From Friedmanniella sp. (GTDB taxonomy: Bacteria > Actinomycetota > Actinomycetes > Propionibacteriales > Propionibacteriaceae): a stretch of 8,552 nucleotides of DNA. This document shows, one piece after another, positions 1 to 5,586 of this stretch. Position 1 is the stretch's first letter; the number at the start of each line of letters is the position of its first letter. The position numbers and the translations under genes are program-made. The notes beneath the pieces are model-generated. The model was not told where the DNA came from and ran no database searches. It worked only from the letters and a program-made list of their open reading frames with translations. The stretch is from NCBI GenBank assembly GCA_025964935.1, contig JAOPXW010000158.1:1-8552 (forward strand). Direction: 5' to 3'.

Positions 1-82
1 CGAGGCCGCCCGCCGGGCCGCCGCCGACGGCATCGCCAGGCTCCGCCGCGAGCTCCGACCCCAGCCAGGAGAGATTCGATGA
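1..82 (+). CDS. C-terminal tail of an upstream gene (partial), possibly a sigma-factor-like protein
   Basis: A reading frame enters from the left edge (first full codon at position 2) and ends at TGA 80-82. The last 26 residues include AARRAAADGIARLRREL, an Ala/Arg-rich amphipathic helix. The stop overlaps the ogt start as ATGA, the usual arrangement for translationally coupled genes, which supports this frame over the other two. Too little is visible to name the product. ECF-type sigma factors often end in a basic helix of this kind and, as far as I recall, sit next to methyltransferase genes in some actinobacteria, so that is a guess and no more. Confidence 0.5.
   Translation, partial: EAARRAAADGIARLRRELRPQPGEIR
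67..72 (+). promoter_or_regulatory. Ribosome binding site of ogt
   Basis: AGGAGA, six bases before the ATG at 79. It lies inside the end of the upstream reading frame, so ogt is probably translated by ribosomes finishing the preceding gene as well as by direct loading. It fixes the ogt start. Confidence 0.75.
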
Positions 83-684
83 CCGACCTCCAGACCGCCG
101 AGCGACTGCTGCCCGCCGGCCCCCCGCCGGACCTGACCGCCCTGCACGCCCGGCTGGTGGCCGGCGCCGAGTCCGCGGGCCTGCTCGACGTCGCGTACGC
201 CACCGTTGACACCCCGCTCGGGTTGCTGCTGCTGGCCGCGACCCCGCGCGGGCTGGTCCGGGTGGCGTACGAGGTGGAGGGGACCGACGCCGTGCTCGAG
301 CGGCTGGCGGAACGGCTCAGCCCGCGGATCCTCTACGCCCCGGCCCGGCTCGCGGCCGCGGCCGCCCAGCTGCAGGACTACCTCGCCGGCCGGCGCCGGA
401 CGTTCGACCTGCCGCTGGACCACGCGCTGTCGAGCGGGTTCTACGCCGCGGTCCGGCTGGCGCTGCCGGGCATCGGCTACGGCCAGACCCGGACCTACGC
501 CGAGGTGGCCCGCGGGGTCGGCCGACCCACCGCCGTCCGCGCGGTCGGCTCGGCGTGCGCCCGCAACCCGCTGCCCGTGGTCGTGCCCTGCCACCGGGTG
601 CTGCGCAGCGACGGCGGGCTGGGCGGCTACATCGGCGGGGTCGAGGCCAAGCGCACCCTGCTGGCCCTGGAGGCCGCGGCCTGA
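79..684 (+). CDS. ogt: Methylated-DNA--[protein]-cysteine S-methyltransferase (Ogt/MGMT type)
   Basis: Direct-reversal DNA repair protein: it moves the methyl group from O6-methylguanine (and O4-methylthymine) onto its own cysteine and is used up in doing so. The 201-residue protein carries the diagnostic PCHRV motif with acceptor Cys171, preceded by the DNA-binding helix region with RAVGSACARNPLP (the RAVG arginine is the likely nucleotide-flipping finger) and followed by LGGYIGGVEAKR. Residues about 40-110 match the poorly conserved N-terminal domain, starting at YATVDTPLGLLLLAATPRGL. The first ~35 residues are an extension beyond the usual Ogt length of roughly 160-180, and the good ribosome binding site argues it is translated. 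It has no Ada-type regulatory domain. It overlaps the upstream gene by four bases (ATGA), so it is probably the second or later gene of an operon. Confidence 0.96.
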   Translation: MTDLQTAERLLPAGPPPDLTALHARLVAGAESAGLLDVAYATVDTPLGLLLLAATPRGLVRVAYEVEGTDAVLERLAERLSPRILYAPARLAAAAAQLQDYLAGRRRTFDLPLDHALSSGFYAAVRLALPGIGYGQTRTYAEVARGVGRPTAVRAVGSACARNPLPVVVPCHRVLRSDGGLGGYIGGVEAKRTLLALEAAA

Positions 685-740
685 CCGGTGGCCCGACCGG
701 TGGAGGGAATACCGCCCCCGCGGGTCGGGGTTGACCCCAG

Positions 741-1796
741 GTGAGCATCTCCCGTCTGTCGGTCCTCGACCTCGTCCCCGTACGCCAGCAGCAGAGCACC
801 CGGCAGGCCCTGGCCGCCAGCGTGGCGCTGGCCCGGGTGGCCGAGGCCAACGGTGTCCACCGCTACTGGGTCGCCGAGCACCACAACATGCCCGCCGTGG
901 CCTCGACCAACCCCCCGGTGATCATCGGGCTGCTGGCGGCGGCCACCCAGCGGATGCGGATCGGCTCCGGCGGGATGATGCTGCCCAACCACGCGCCGCT
1001 GGTCGTGGCCGAGCAGTTCGCGCTGCTCGAGGCGGCCTACCCGGGTCGGATCGACCTCGGCATCGGGCGGGCGCCGGGCAGTGACCCGGTGACGAGCTGG
1101 GCCCTGCGGCACGGCGGCCCGAGCACCGGCGACGCCGACCGCTTCGAGGAGCACGTCAGCAACCTGATCGCCATGATGGCGCCCGAGGGGGTGGGCCTCC
1201 AGGTCCAGGGCCGGTCGTACGGCCTCAAGGCCACCCCGCTCGCCGGCGGGGTCCCGACCGCCTGGCTGCTGGGCTCCTCGGACTACTCCGCCCGGCTCGC
1301 CGCGCAGCTGGGGCTGCCGTACGTGTTCGCCCACCACTTCTCCGGCGAGGGCACCGAGGCCGCGCTGCACCTCTACCGCAGCACCTTCCAGCCCTCGGCG
1401 GCCACCCCGGTGCCGCAGACGTTCCTGACCGCGAACGTGGTCGTCGCGGAGACCGAGGAGGAGGCCGAGCGGCTCGTCCGGCCCCAGCTGCTGGCCATGA
1501 TCTCGCTCCGGACCGGCGGGGCGCTGCTGCCCCAGCTCAGCGTGGAGGAGGCCGAGCGGACCCCGATCGCGGGCGCCCACACGGCCCTGGCCGAGCAGAT
1601 GCGCTCCCGCTGGGTGGTCGGCACCCCGGTGCAGGCCGCGGCCCAGCTCGCGGAGCTGGCCGCGACGTACGGGGTGGAGGAGATCATGGTCAACCCCGTC
1701 GCGGCGGCGTACGAGACGGACGCCCTGGACCGGTCCGCGAACCGCGAGACCACCCTGGAGCTGCTCGCCGCGGAGCTCTTCGCGCCCGTCGGCTGA
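741..1796 (+). CDS. Luciferase-like (LLM class) flavin-dependent oxidoreductase, MsnO8-type
   Basis: Predicted FMN-dependent monooxygenase of the bacterial luciferase superfamily, cytoplasmic; substrate unknown. The 351 residues form one TIM-barrel domain. Seen in it: the N-terminal strand RLSVLDLVPV, the family block WVAEHHNMPAVASTNPPV (residues 43-60), the flavin-side segment RIGSGGMMLPNHAPLVVAEQ (73-92) and RIDLGIGRAPGSDP (103-116), all typical of the single-component-annotated clade often called MsnO8 family. The start is GTG 741: an in-frame TGA at 732-734 forbids anything more upstream, and the family normally begins just before the LSVLDL strand. No proper ribosome binding site precedes it (only GGGG at 727-730), so initiation may be weak. 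It lies 56 bp after ogt on the same strand and may be cotranscribed with it. The biological substrate cannot be read from sequence. Confidence 0.93.
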   Translation: MSISRLSVLDLVPVRQQQSTRQALAASVALARVAEANGVHRYWVAEHHNMPAVASTNPPVIIGLLAAATQRMRIGSGGMMLPNHAPLVVAEQFALLEAAYPGRIDLGIGRAPGSDPVTSWALRHGGPSTGDADRFEEHVSNLIAMMAPEGVGLQVQGRSYGLKATPLAGGVPTAWLLGSSDYSARLAAQLGLPYVFAHHFSGEGTEAALHLYRSTFQPSAATPVPQTFLTANVVVAETEEEAERLVRPQLLAMISLRTGGALLPQLSVEEAERTPIAGAHTALAEQMRSRWVVGTPVQAAAQLAELAATYGVEEIMVNPVAAAYETDALDRSANRETTLELLAAELFAPVG

Positions 1797-1829
1797 GTCG
1801 CACCCCCAGACTCGAACGCCAGTGACGTC

Positions 1830-1860
1830 GGGCCGACCGCGGTTCGTGAGCGGACGGTCC
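1830..1860. terminator. Imperfect hairpin between convergent genes
   Basis: GGGCCGACCGC (1830-1840) pairs with GCGGACGGTCC (1850-1860) with one A-A mismatch and one G-U pair, leaving a nine-base loop. It sits in the 69-bp gap between two genes that end towards each other, where a terminator serving both directions is expected. No T-run follows on either strand, as is common in actinobacteria. The assignment as terminator is inference. Confidence 0.4.
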
Positions 1861-1865
1861 AGCCC

Positions 1866-2639
1866 TCACCGGTGTTCGTTCGTCAGGCTGGCGAGCTCCA
1901 GGTCCACGACGACGGGTGCGTGGTCCGACGGCAGCTTGCCCTTCCGCGCCTCCCGGTCGACGTAGGCGTCGGTGACCCGGACCCCCGCGCTGAGCACGTA
2001 GTCGATCCTCATCCCCAGGTCCTGGTGGAAGCGCCCGGCCCGGTAGTCCCAGTAGGTGTACGGGTGGTCGTTCTTGCCCGGCCGGGCCACCACGTCGGTC
2101 AGGCCCCACGCGACCAGGCTCTCCAGGGCGTCCCGCTCGGGCGGGGTCACGTGGGTCGAGCCCGCGAACGCGGCGATGTCCCAGACGTCGGCATCGGTCC
2201 GGGCGATGTTGAAGTCGCCCATCATCACCTGCGGCGCGGCTGGGTCGAGGTCCTCCAGGCTGGCCCGCAGCGTGGCCAGCCACTCCAGCTTGTACGGGTA
2301 CTGCGGGTCCTCGATCGACCGCCCGTTGGGCACGTAGACGCTGGTCACCCGCAGCCCGCCGCAGTCGGCCACGGCGTAGCGCGGCTCGGTCAGGCCCGGC
2401 AGCGCCGTGGCCACGGGGGTCAGGCCGACCCGGGAGACCACGGCCACCCCGTTCCAGCGGCCGTCGCCGACGTGCAGGCTCTGGTAGCCGCGCTCGGCCA
2501 GGGCCTCGAACGGGAACCCCGCGTCCGCGCACTTGGTCTCCTGCAGGGCGGCCACGTCGGGCTGTCGGGTGTCCAGCCAGTCCAGCAGCCGGGGCAGCCG
2601 GGCACCGACCGAGTTCACGTTCCAGGTGGCGATCCTCAC
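1866..2639 (-). CDS. xth: Exodeoxyribonuclease III (AP endonuclease, ExoIII/Xth family)
   Basis: Base-excision repair enzyme: cuts the backbone 5' of abasic sites and degrades DNA 3' to 5' from nicks. The 257 residues are full length for the family and contain the complete active site of the endonuclease/exonuclease/phosphatase fold: WNVNS with Asn7, LQETK with Glu34, the SVYVPNG segment with Tyr102, MGDFN with Asp142 and Asn144, RIDY with Asp213, and the C-terminal SDHAPV with Asp239 and His240. The start is GTG 2639 (MRIATWNVNS), supported by AGGA (complement of 2647-2650) seven bases upstream and by homology, since the family begins at this strand. It lies 47 bp downstream of the FGGY kinase in the same direction and may be the last gene of that transcript; there is no functional link to the two genes before it. 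Confidence 0.96.
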   Translation of the reverse strand: MRIATWNVNSVGARLPRLLDWLDTRQPDVAALQETKCADAGFPFEALAERGYQSLHVGDGRWNGVAVVSRVGLTPVATALPGLTEPRYAVADCGGLRVTSVYVPNGRSIEDPQYPYKLEWLATLRASLEDLDPAAPQVMMGDFNIARTDADVWDIAAFAGSTHVTPPERDALESLVAWGLTDVVARPGKNDHPYTYWDYRAGRFHQDLGMRIDYVLSAGVRVTDAYVDREARKGKLPSDHAPVVVDLELASLTNEHR

Positions 2640-2686
2640 CCACCCATCCTGGCAGCCGGTCCGTCCGACCCGCGGCGGCCCGATCC

Positions 2687-4228
2687 TCAGGCCGGAGTGG
2701 CCGCCCGGCTCGGGGTCCGGTCCGGGCCCGACGGCTCGACCGGTCGGTCCGCCCAGGCGCCGAGCCGGTGCATCGGGTCGCGGGTGGCGGGGTAGAGCTC
2801 GCGCCAGATGGGGTAGAGCTCCGCGTACGCCGCCTGCCGGCCCGGGTCGGGCTGCACCTCACGGTCGATCACGGTCCAGTCGGTGTCGGCCGGGACCAGT
2901 CCGGTGCCGACGGCGGCGAGCAGCGCGCCGCCGTACGAGGCCCCGATGGTCTGCCGGGGGATGAGCTGGGTGCGGCCGGTGATGTCGCTGACGATCGCGG
3001 TCCACAGCGGCGAGTGCACCCCGCCACCCACCGCGACCGCCCGGGTGACCGGCCGCGCGGACTCGTCGAAGAGGTCGAGGATGTGGCGCAGGCTGAAGGC
3101 GATGCCCTCGTACGCCGCCCGGAACAGGTGACCGCGGCCGTGCCGCAGGGTCAGCCCGGCGATCACCCCGCGGGCGTCGGGGTCGAAGACCGGGGTCCGC
3201 TCCCCGGCCAGATAGGGCAGCACCAGCAGACCGTCCGAGCCGACCGGGACCCTCGCCGCCTCGGCCAGCATGGTCGCGTGGTCGACTTCGCCGGTGATGC
3301 TGCGCAACCAGCTGGTCATGCTGCCGCCGGTCGCGGTGCCACCGGCGAGCAGGTGGGTCCCCGGCTCGACCCCGGCGGTGGTCCACAGGCTCGGGTGGGC
3401 GTAGTAGTCGGCCAGCACCTGGATCAGGAACATGGTCGAGCCGTACATGATCATCAGGTCGCCCGGGTCCCGCACCCCCACGCTGTACGCCTCGGCGAAC
3501 GCGTCGATCGTCCCGGCCACCACCGGCGTGCCGACCGCGAGCCCGGTCTCGGCCGCGGCCCGGGCGTGCACCGTCCCCATCACCTCGCTGGGCCAGGCGA
3601 GCCGCGGCAGCCGGATCGGGTCGCAGATCTGCATCGCCCAGTCGTGGTGCCAGCCGAAGCTCGGCACCCGGTAGAGGGGGTCGCACTGACTCGCGGTGTG
3701 GTGGTCCATCACGTACTCGCCGGTCAGCTTGGCCCCGACGAAGGAGTGGCTGCCGTACCAGCCGCGGGCCTCGCGCCACACGTCCGGCTCCCGCTGGCGC
3801 ACCCACTCCAACTTGGGGCCGAGCGCCTGGGAGGTGAGGAACTTCCCCCCGTTGGCCAGGATCTCCTCGTGCCCGTAGCGACGGTTGAGCTCCTCGATCT
3901 GGAGCCCGGCCCGGGTGTCGATGCCGTACAGGATCGCGGGGCGCAGCGGTCGCAGCGCGTCGTCGCACAGGACCAGGCTGGGGCCGACCCCGCTGACCGC
4001 GACACCTGTGACCGGTCCGGTCGCCTGGCCGGTCAGCTCGCGGGAGACCTCGCAGACCTCGCGCCACCAGACGCCCTCGGCGTCCACCTCGGCCCAGCCC
4101 GGCCGGGGGAGGGAGATCTCGTGGGCCCGCTGGGCCTTGGCCACGACGACGCCGTCGGGGGTGACCAGGACGCCCTTGGTGCTTGAGGTGCCCATGTCGA
4201 TCCCGAGCAGCAGTTCCACGACCGTCAC
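2687..4228 (-). CDS. FGGY-family carbohydrate kinase (xylulokinase-like)
   Basis: Cytoplasmic ATP-dependent sugar or polyol kinase of the FGGY family (xylulose/glycerol/ribulose kinase fold); substrate not determined. Of 513 residues, the N-terminal domain (about 6-245) opens with the phosphate-binding loop GIDMGTSSTKG (9-19) and has ILYGIDTRA (99-107) in the sugar-binding region. TIDAF around Asp242 is the probable catalytic base site. The C-terminal domain (about 255-445) has YGSTMF, LPYLAGERTPVFDPDARG (337-354), FRAAYEGIAFSLRHILD, and the adenine-binding VGGGVHSPLW (400-409) and GASYGGALLA (429-438). Residues after about 485 are a low-complexity tail. The chosen start is GTG 4228; GTG 4219 (codon 4) is an alternative, and neither has a strong ribosome binding site. 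Family is certain; xylulose is only one of several possible substrates, and the MGTSSTKG/YGIDTRA combination suggests a divergent subgroup. Confidence 0.92.
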   Translation of the reverse strand: MTVVELLLGIDMGTSSTKGVLVTPDGVVVAKAQRAHEISLPRPGWAEVDAEGVWWREVCEVSRELTGQATGPVTGVAVSGVGPSLVLCDDALRPLRPAILYGIDTRAGLQIEELNRRYGHEEILANGGKFLTSQALGPKLEWVRQREPDVWREARGWYGSHSFVGAKLTGEYVMDHHTASQCDPLYRVPSFGWHHDWAMQICDPIRLPRLAWPSEVMGTVHARAAAETGLAVGTPVVAGTIDAFAEAYSVGVRDPGDLMIMYGSTMFLIQVLADYYAHPSLWTTAGVEPGTHLLAGGTATGGSMTSWLRSITGEVDHATMLAEAARVPVGSDGLLVLPYLAGERTPVFDPDARGVIAGLTLRHGRGHLFRAAYEGIAFSLRHILDLFDESARPVTRAVAVGGGVHSPLWTAIVSDITGRTQLIPRQTIGASYGGALLAAVGTGLVPADTDWTVIDREVQPDPGRQAAYAELYPIWRELYPATRDPMHRLGAWADRPVEPSGPDRTPSRAATPA

Positions 4229-4240
4229 CCTATGCCGGGT

Positions 4241-4272
4241 CAGGTCCCGTTCCCGGGCGTACGGACGACCTG
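4241..4272 (-). other. Intercistronic hairpin between thiolase and kinase genes
   Basis: CAGGTC (4241-4246) pairs with GACCTG (4267-4272), and inside it CCGT (4247-4250) with ACGG (4261-4264), leaving a two-base bulge and a ten-base loop. In the transcript it begins two bases after the thiolase stop codon and ends 12 bases before the kinase start. It could be a weak terminator, an mRNA-processing or stabilising structure, or chance in G+C-rich DNA. Confidence 0.3.
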
Positions 4273-4273
4273 G

Positions 4274-5458
4274 TCAGGCGGGGACGCGTAGCAGCAGGGC
4301 GTCACCCTGACCGCCGCCGCCGCAGAGGCCCGCCGCCCCGAGCCCGCCGCCGCGGCGCTGCAGCTCCAGGGCGAGGTGCAGCACGATCCGGGCCCCGGAC
4401 ATCCCGACCGGGTGCCCCATCGAGATGGCGCCACCGTTGACGTTGACCACGTCCTCGGGCAGCCCGAGGTCGGCGATCGACTGCAGGGCGACGGCCGCGA
4501 ACGCCTCGTTGATCTCGTACAGGTCGACGTCGGTGGTGCGGAGGCCCGCCCGTGCGAGGGCCCGCAGGATCGCGTTGGCGGGCTGGTGGGCCAGGGACGG
4601 GTCGGGGCCGGCCACCACGCCGTGCGCCCCGATCTCGGCCAGCACCCCGACGCCCAGCTGCTCGGCCCGGGCCCGGCTCATCACCACCACGGCGGCCGCG
4701 CCGTCGGAGACCTGGGAGGCGGACCCGGCGGTGATCGTGCCGTCGGGGGTGAAGGCGGGTCGCAGCAGGGCCAGCGTCTCGGCCGTGGTGTCGGCCCGGA
4801 CGCCCTCGTCGGTGCTGACCAGGAGCGGGTCACCCCGCCGCTGCGGCACCCTCACGGGCACGATCTCGTCGTCGAACCAGCCCTGGCCGGCGGCGTGCAC
4901 GGCTCGCCGGTGGGACTGGGCGGCGTAGCGGTCCTGTTCCTCGCGGCTGATCCCGAGCCGGTCGGTGTCGCGGTCGGTCGCCTCCCCCATCCCCATCAGC
5001 TCGAAGCCGCAGAAGAGCGCATCGTGCACGGCGGCGTCCAGCACCTGACCGGCCCCGAAGCGGTAGCCCTGGCGGGCCCCCGGCAGCAGGTAGGGCGCCT
5101 GGGTCATCGACTCCATGCCGCCGGCCACCACCACGTCGAACTCGCCGTAGCCGATCAGCTGGTCGGCCAGGGCGATCGCGTCCAGCCCGGAGAGGCACAC
5201 CTTGTTGATGGTCAGGGCGGGCACGCTCATCGGGATCCCGCCCCGGACGGCGGCCTGCCGGGCCGTGATCTGGCCGGCCCCGGCCTGGATGACCTGCCCC
5301 ATGACCACGTAGTCGACGTCGCGCCCGGCGATGCCGGCCCGGGCCAGGGCCGCCGCGATGGCGAAGCCGCCGAGGTCGACGGCGGGGAAGGACCCCAGGG
5401 CACCCGACAGCTTGCCGATCGGGGTCCGGGCCCCGGCGACGATGACCGATCCAGGCAT
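4274..5458 (-). CDS. Acetyl-CoA C-acetyltransferase (thiolase II family)
   Basis: Condenses two acetyl-CoA to acetoacetyl-CoA, or runs in reverse in fatty-acid or ketone-body breakdown; cytoplasmic, normally a homotetramer. The 394 residues match the usual length, and the whole catalytic set is present: Cys88 in [10 protein letters not shown] (acyl-enzyme nucleophile), NEAFA of the NEAF motif, His349 in [16 protein letters not shown], and Cys379 in [10 protein letters not shown] (general base). The middle region has [12 protein letters not shown] and AMGE-like MGMGEATD, as in bacterial biosynthetic thiolases. The start ATG 5458 has a strong AAGGAG-type ribosome binding site. It is the first gene of a possible three-gene minus-strand unit (thiolase, kinase, exonuclease III). 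No hydroxyacyl-CoA dehydrogenase, CoA-transferase or PHA gene is in the window, so its pathway is not shown. Specificity for acetyl-CoA over longer acyl chains is an inference from family. Confidence 0.94.
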   Translation of the reverse strand: MPGSVIVAGARTPIGKLSGALGSFPAVDLGGFAIAAALARAGIAGRDVDYVVMGQVIQAGAGQITARQAAVRGGIPMSVPALTINKVCLSGLDAIALADQLIGYGEFDVVVAGGMESMTQAPYLLPGARQGYRFGAGQVLDAAVHDALFCGFELMGMGEATDRDTDRLGISREEQDRYAAQSHRRAVHAAGQGWFDDEIVPVRVPQRRGDPLLVSTDEGVRADTTAETLALLRPAFTPDGTITAGSASQVSDGAAAVVVMSRARAEQLGVGVLAEIGAHGVVAGPDPSLAHQPANAILRALARAGLRTTDVDLYEINEAFAAVALQSIADLGLPEDVVNVNGGAISMGHPVGMSGARIVLHLALELQRRGGGLGAAGLCGGGGQGDALLLRVPA

Positions 5459-5463
5459 GACTC

Positions 5464-5469
5464 TCCTTC
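5464..5469 (-). promoter_or_regulatory. Ribosome binding site of the thiolase gene
   Basis: On the minus strand the start is preceded by GAAGGAGAGTC then ATG, a near-perfect Shine-Dalgarno match a few bases upstream. It fixes ATG 5458 as the start. No convincing minus-strand -35/-10 pair is seen in 5470-5550; TAGCCT (complement of 5484-5489) is a possible -10 but lacks a -35 box. Confidence 0.7.
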
Positions 5470-5521
5470 GGGTCGAGAACCCCAGGCTAGGTCACCGCGG
5501 CCGCGCCCCGGCGGCGAGTCC

Positions 5522-5550
5522 TTGACGGGCCGGGGCCTCGAACCTAGGGT
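5522..5550 (+). promoter_or_regulatory. Primary-sigma-type promoter of the exported protein gene
   Basis: TTGACG (5522-5527), 17 bases, TAGGGT (5545-5550). The -35 box matches five of six consensus bases and the spacing is ideal; the -10 keeps the key first T, second A and last T. Transcription should start near 5557, inside the palindrome that follows, giving a leader of about 30 bases before ATG 5587. Confidence 0.7.
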
Positions 5551-5566
5551 GTGAGAGCGCTCTCAC
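5551..5566. promoter_or_regulatory. Perfect 16-bp palindrome, LacI-family-type operator
   Basis: GTGAGAGCGCTCTCAC is its own reverse complement. A central CG flanked by symmetric arms of this kind (GAGAGCGCTCTC; compare the TGGGAGCGCTCCCA cellulose-regulator site) is typical of operators bound by LacI/GalR-family repressors in actinobacteria. It abuts the -10 box and covers the predicted transcription start, so a bound protein would block initiation of the downstream exported-protein gene. It is 92 bp from the thiolase start, so it could also influence the divergent unit. The repressor is not encoded in this window. Confidence 0.75.
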
Positions 5567-5575
5567 CCTCCAACG

Positions 5576-5581
5576 AAGGAG
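5576..5581 (+). promoter_or_regulatory. Ribosome binding site deciding the start at 5587
   Basis: AAGGAG, five bases before ATG 5587. The same frame is open back to a GTG at 5551, but that codon is within the operator palindrome and at or before the predicted transcript start, and it would put 12 extra residues ahead of the signal peptide. ATG 5587 is therefore the start. Confidence 0.85.
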
Positions 5582-5586
5582 ACTTC

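Noticed and set aside
731..736. TTGACC as a possible -35 box before the monooxygenase
   Set aside because: A matching -10 would fall inside the coding sequence after the only plausible start, and none is seen there.
206..1084. Plus-strand open frame spanning ogt and the monooxygenase start
   Set aside because: Out of frame with both confirmed genes, very rich in Arg/Pro/Ala, no motif.
2768..4186. Plus-strand open frame of 472 codons opposite the FGGY kinase
   Set aside because: Composition-driven shadow; the kinase frame has all family motifs, while this one has biased His/Gly/Pro/Val content and no motif.
1866..5458. A complete catabolic operon for a specific sugar
   Set aside because: There is no isomerase, aldolase, transporter or regulator in the window, and thiolase and exonuclease III do not belong to a known sugar pathway.
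4376..5554. Plus-strand open frame of 392 codons opposite the thiolase
   Set aside because: Antisense shadow of a gene with complete catalytic residues; the product is His/Gly/Asp-rich and low in complexity.
5551..5586. Upstream GTG start (5551) for the exported protein
   Set aside because: The codon is inside the operator palindrome and lies at or before the predicted transcript start; ATG 5587 has an AAGGAG at ideal distance and gives a normal Tat signal.
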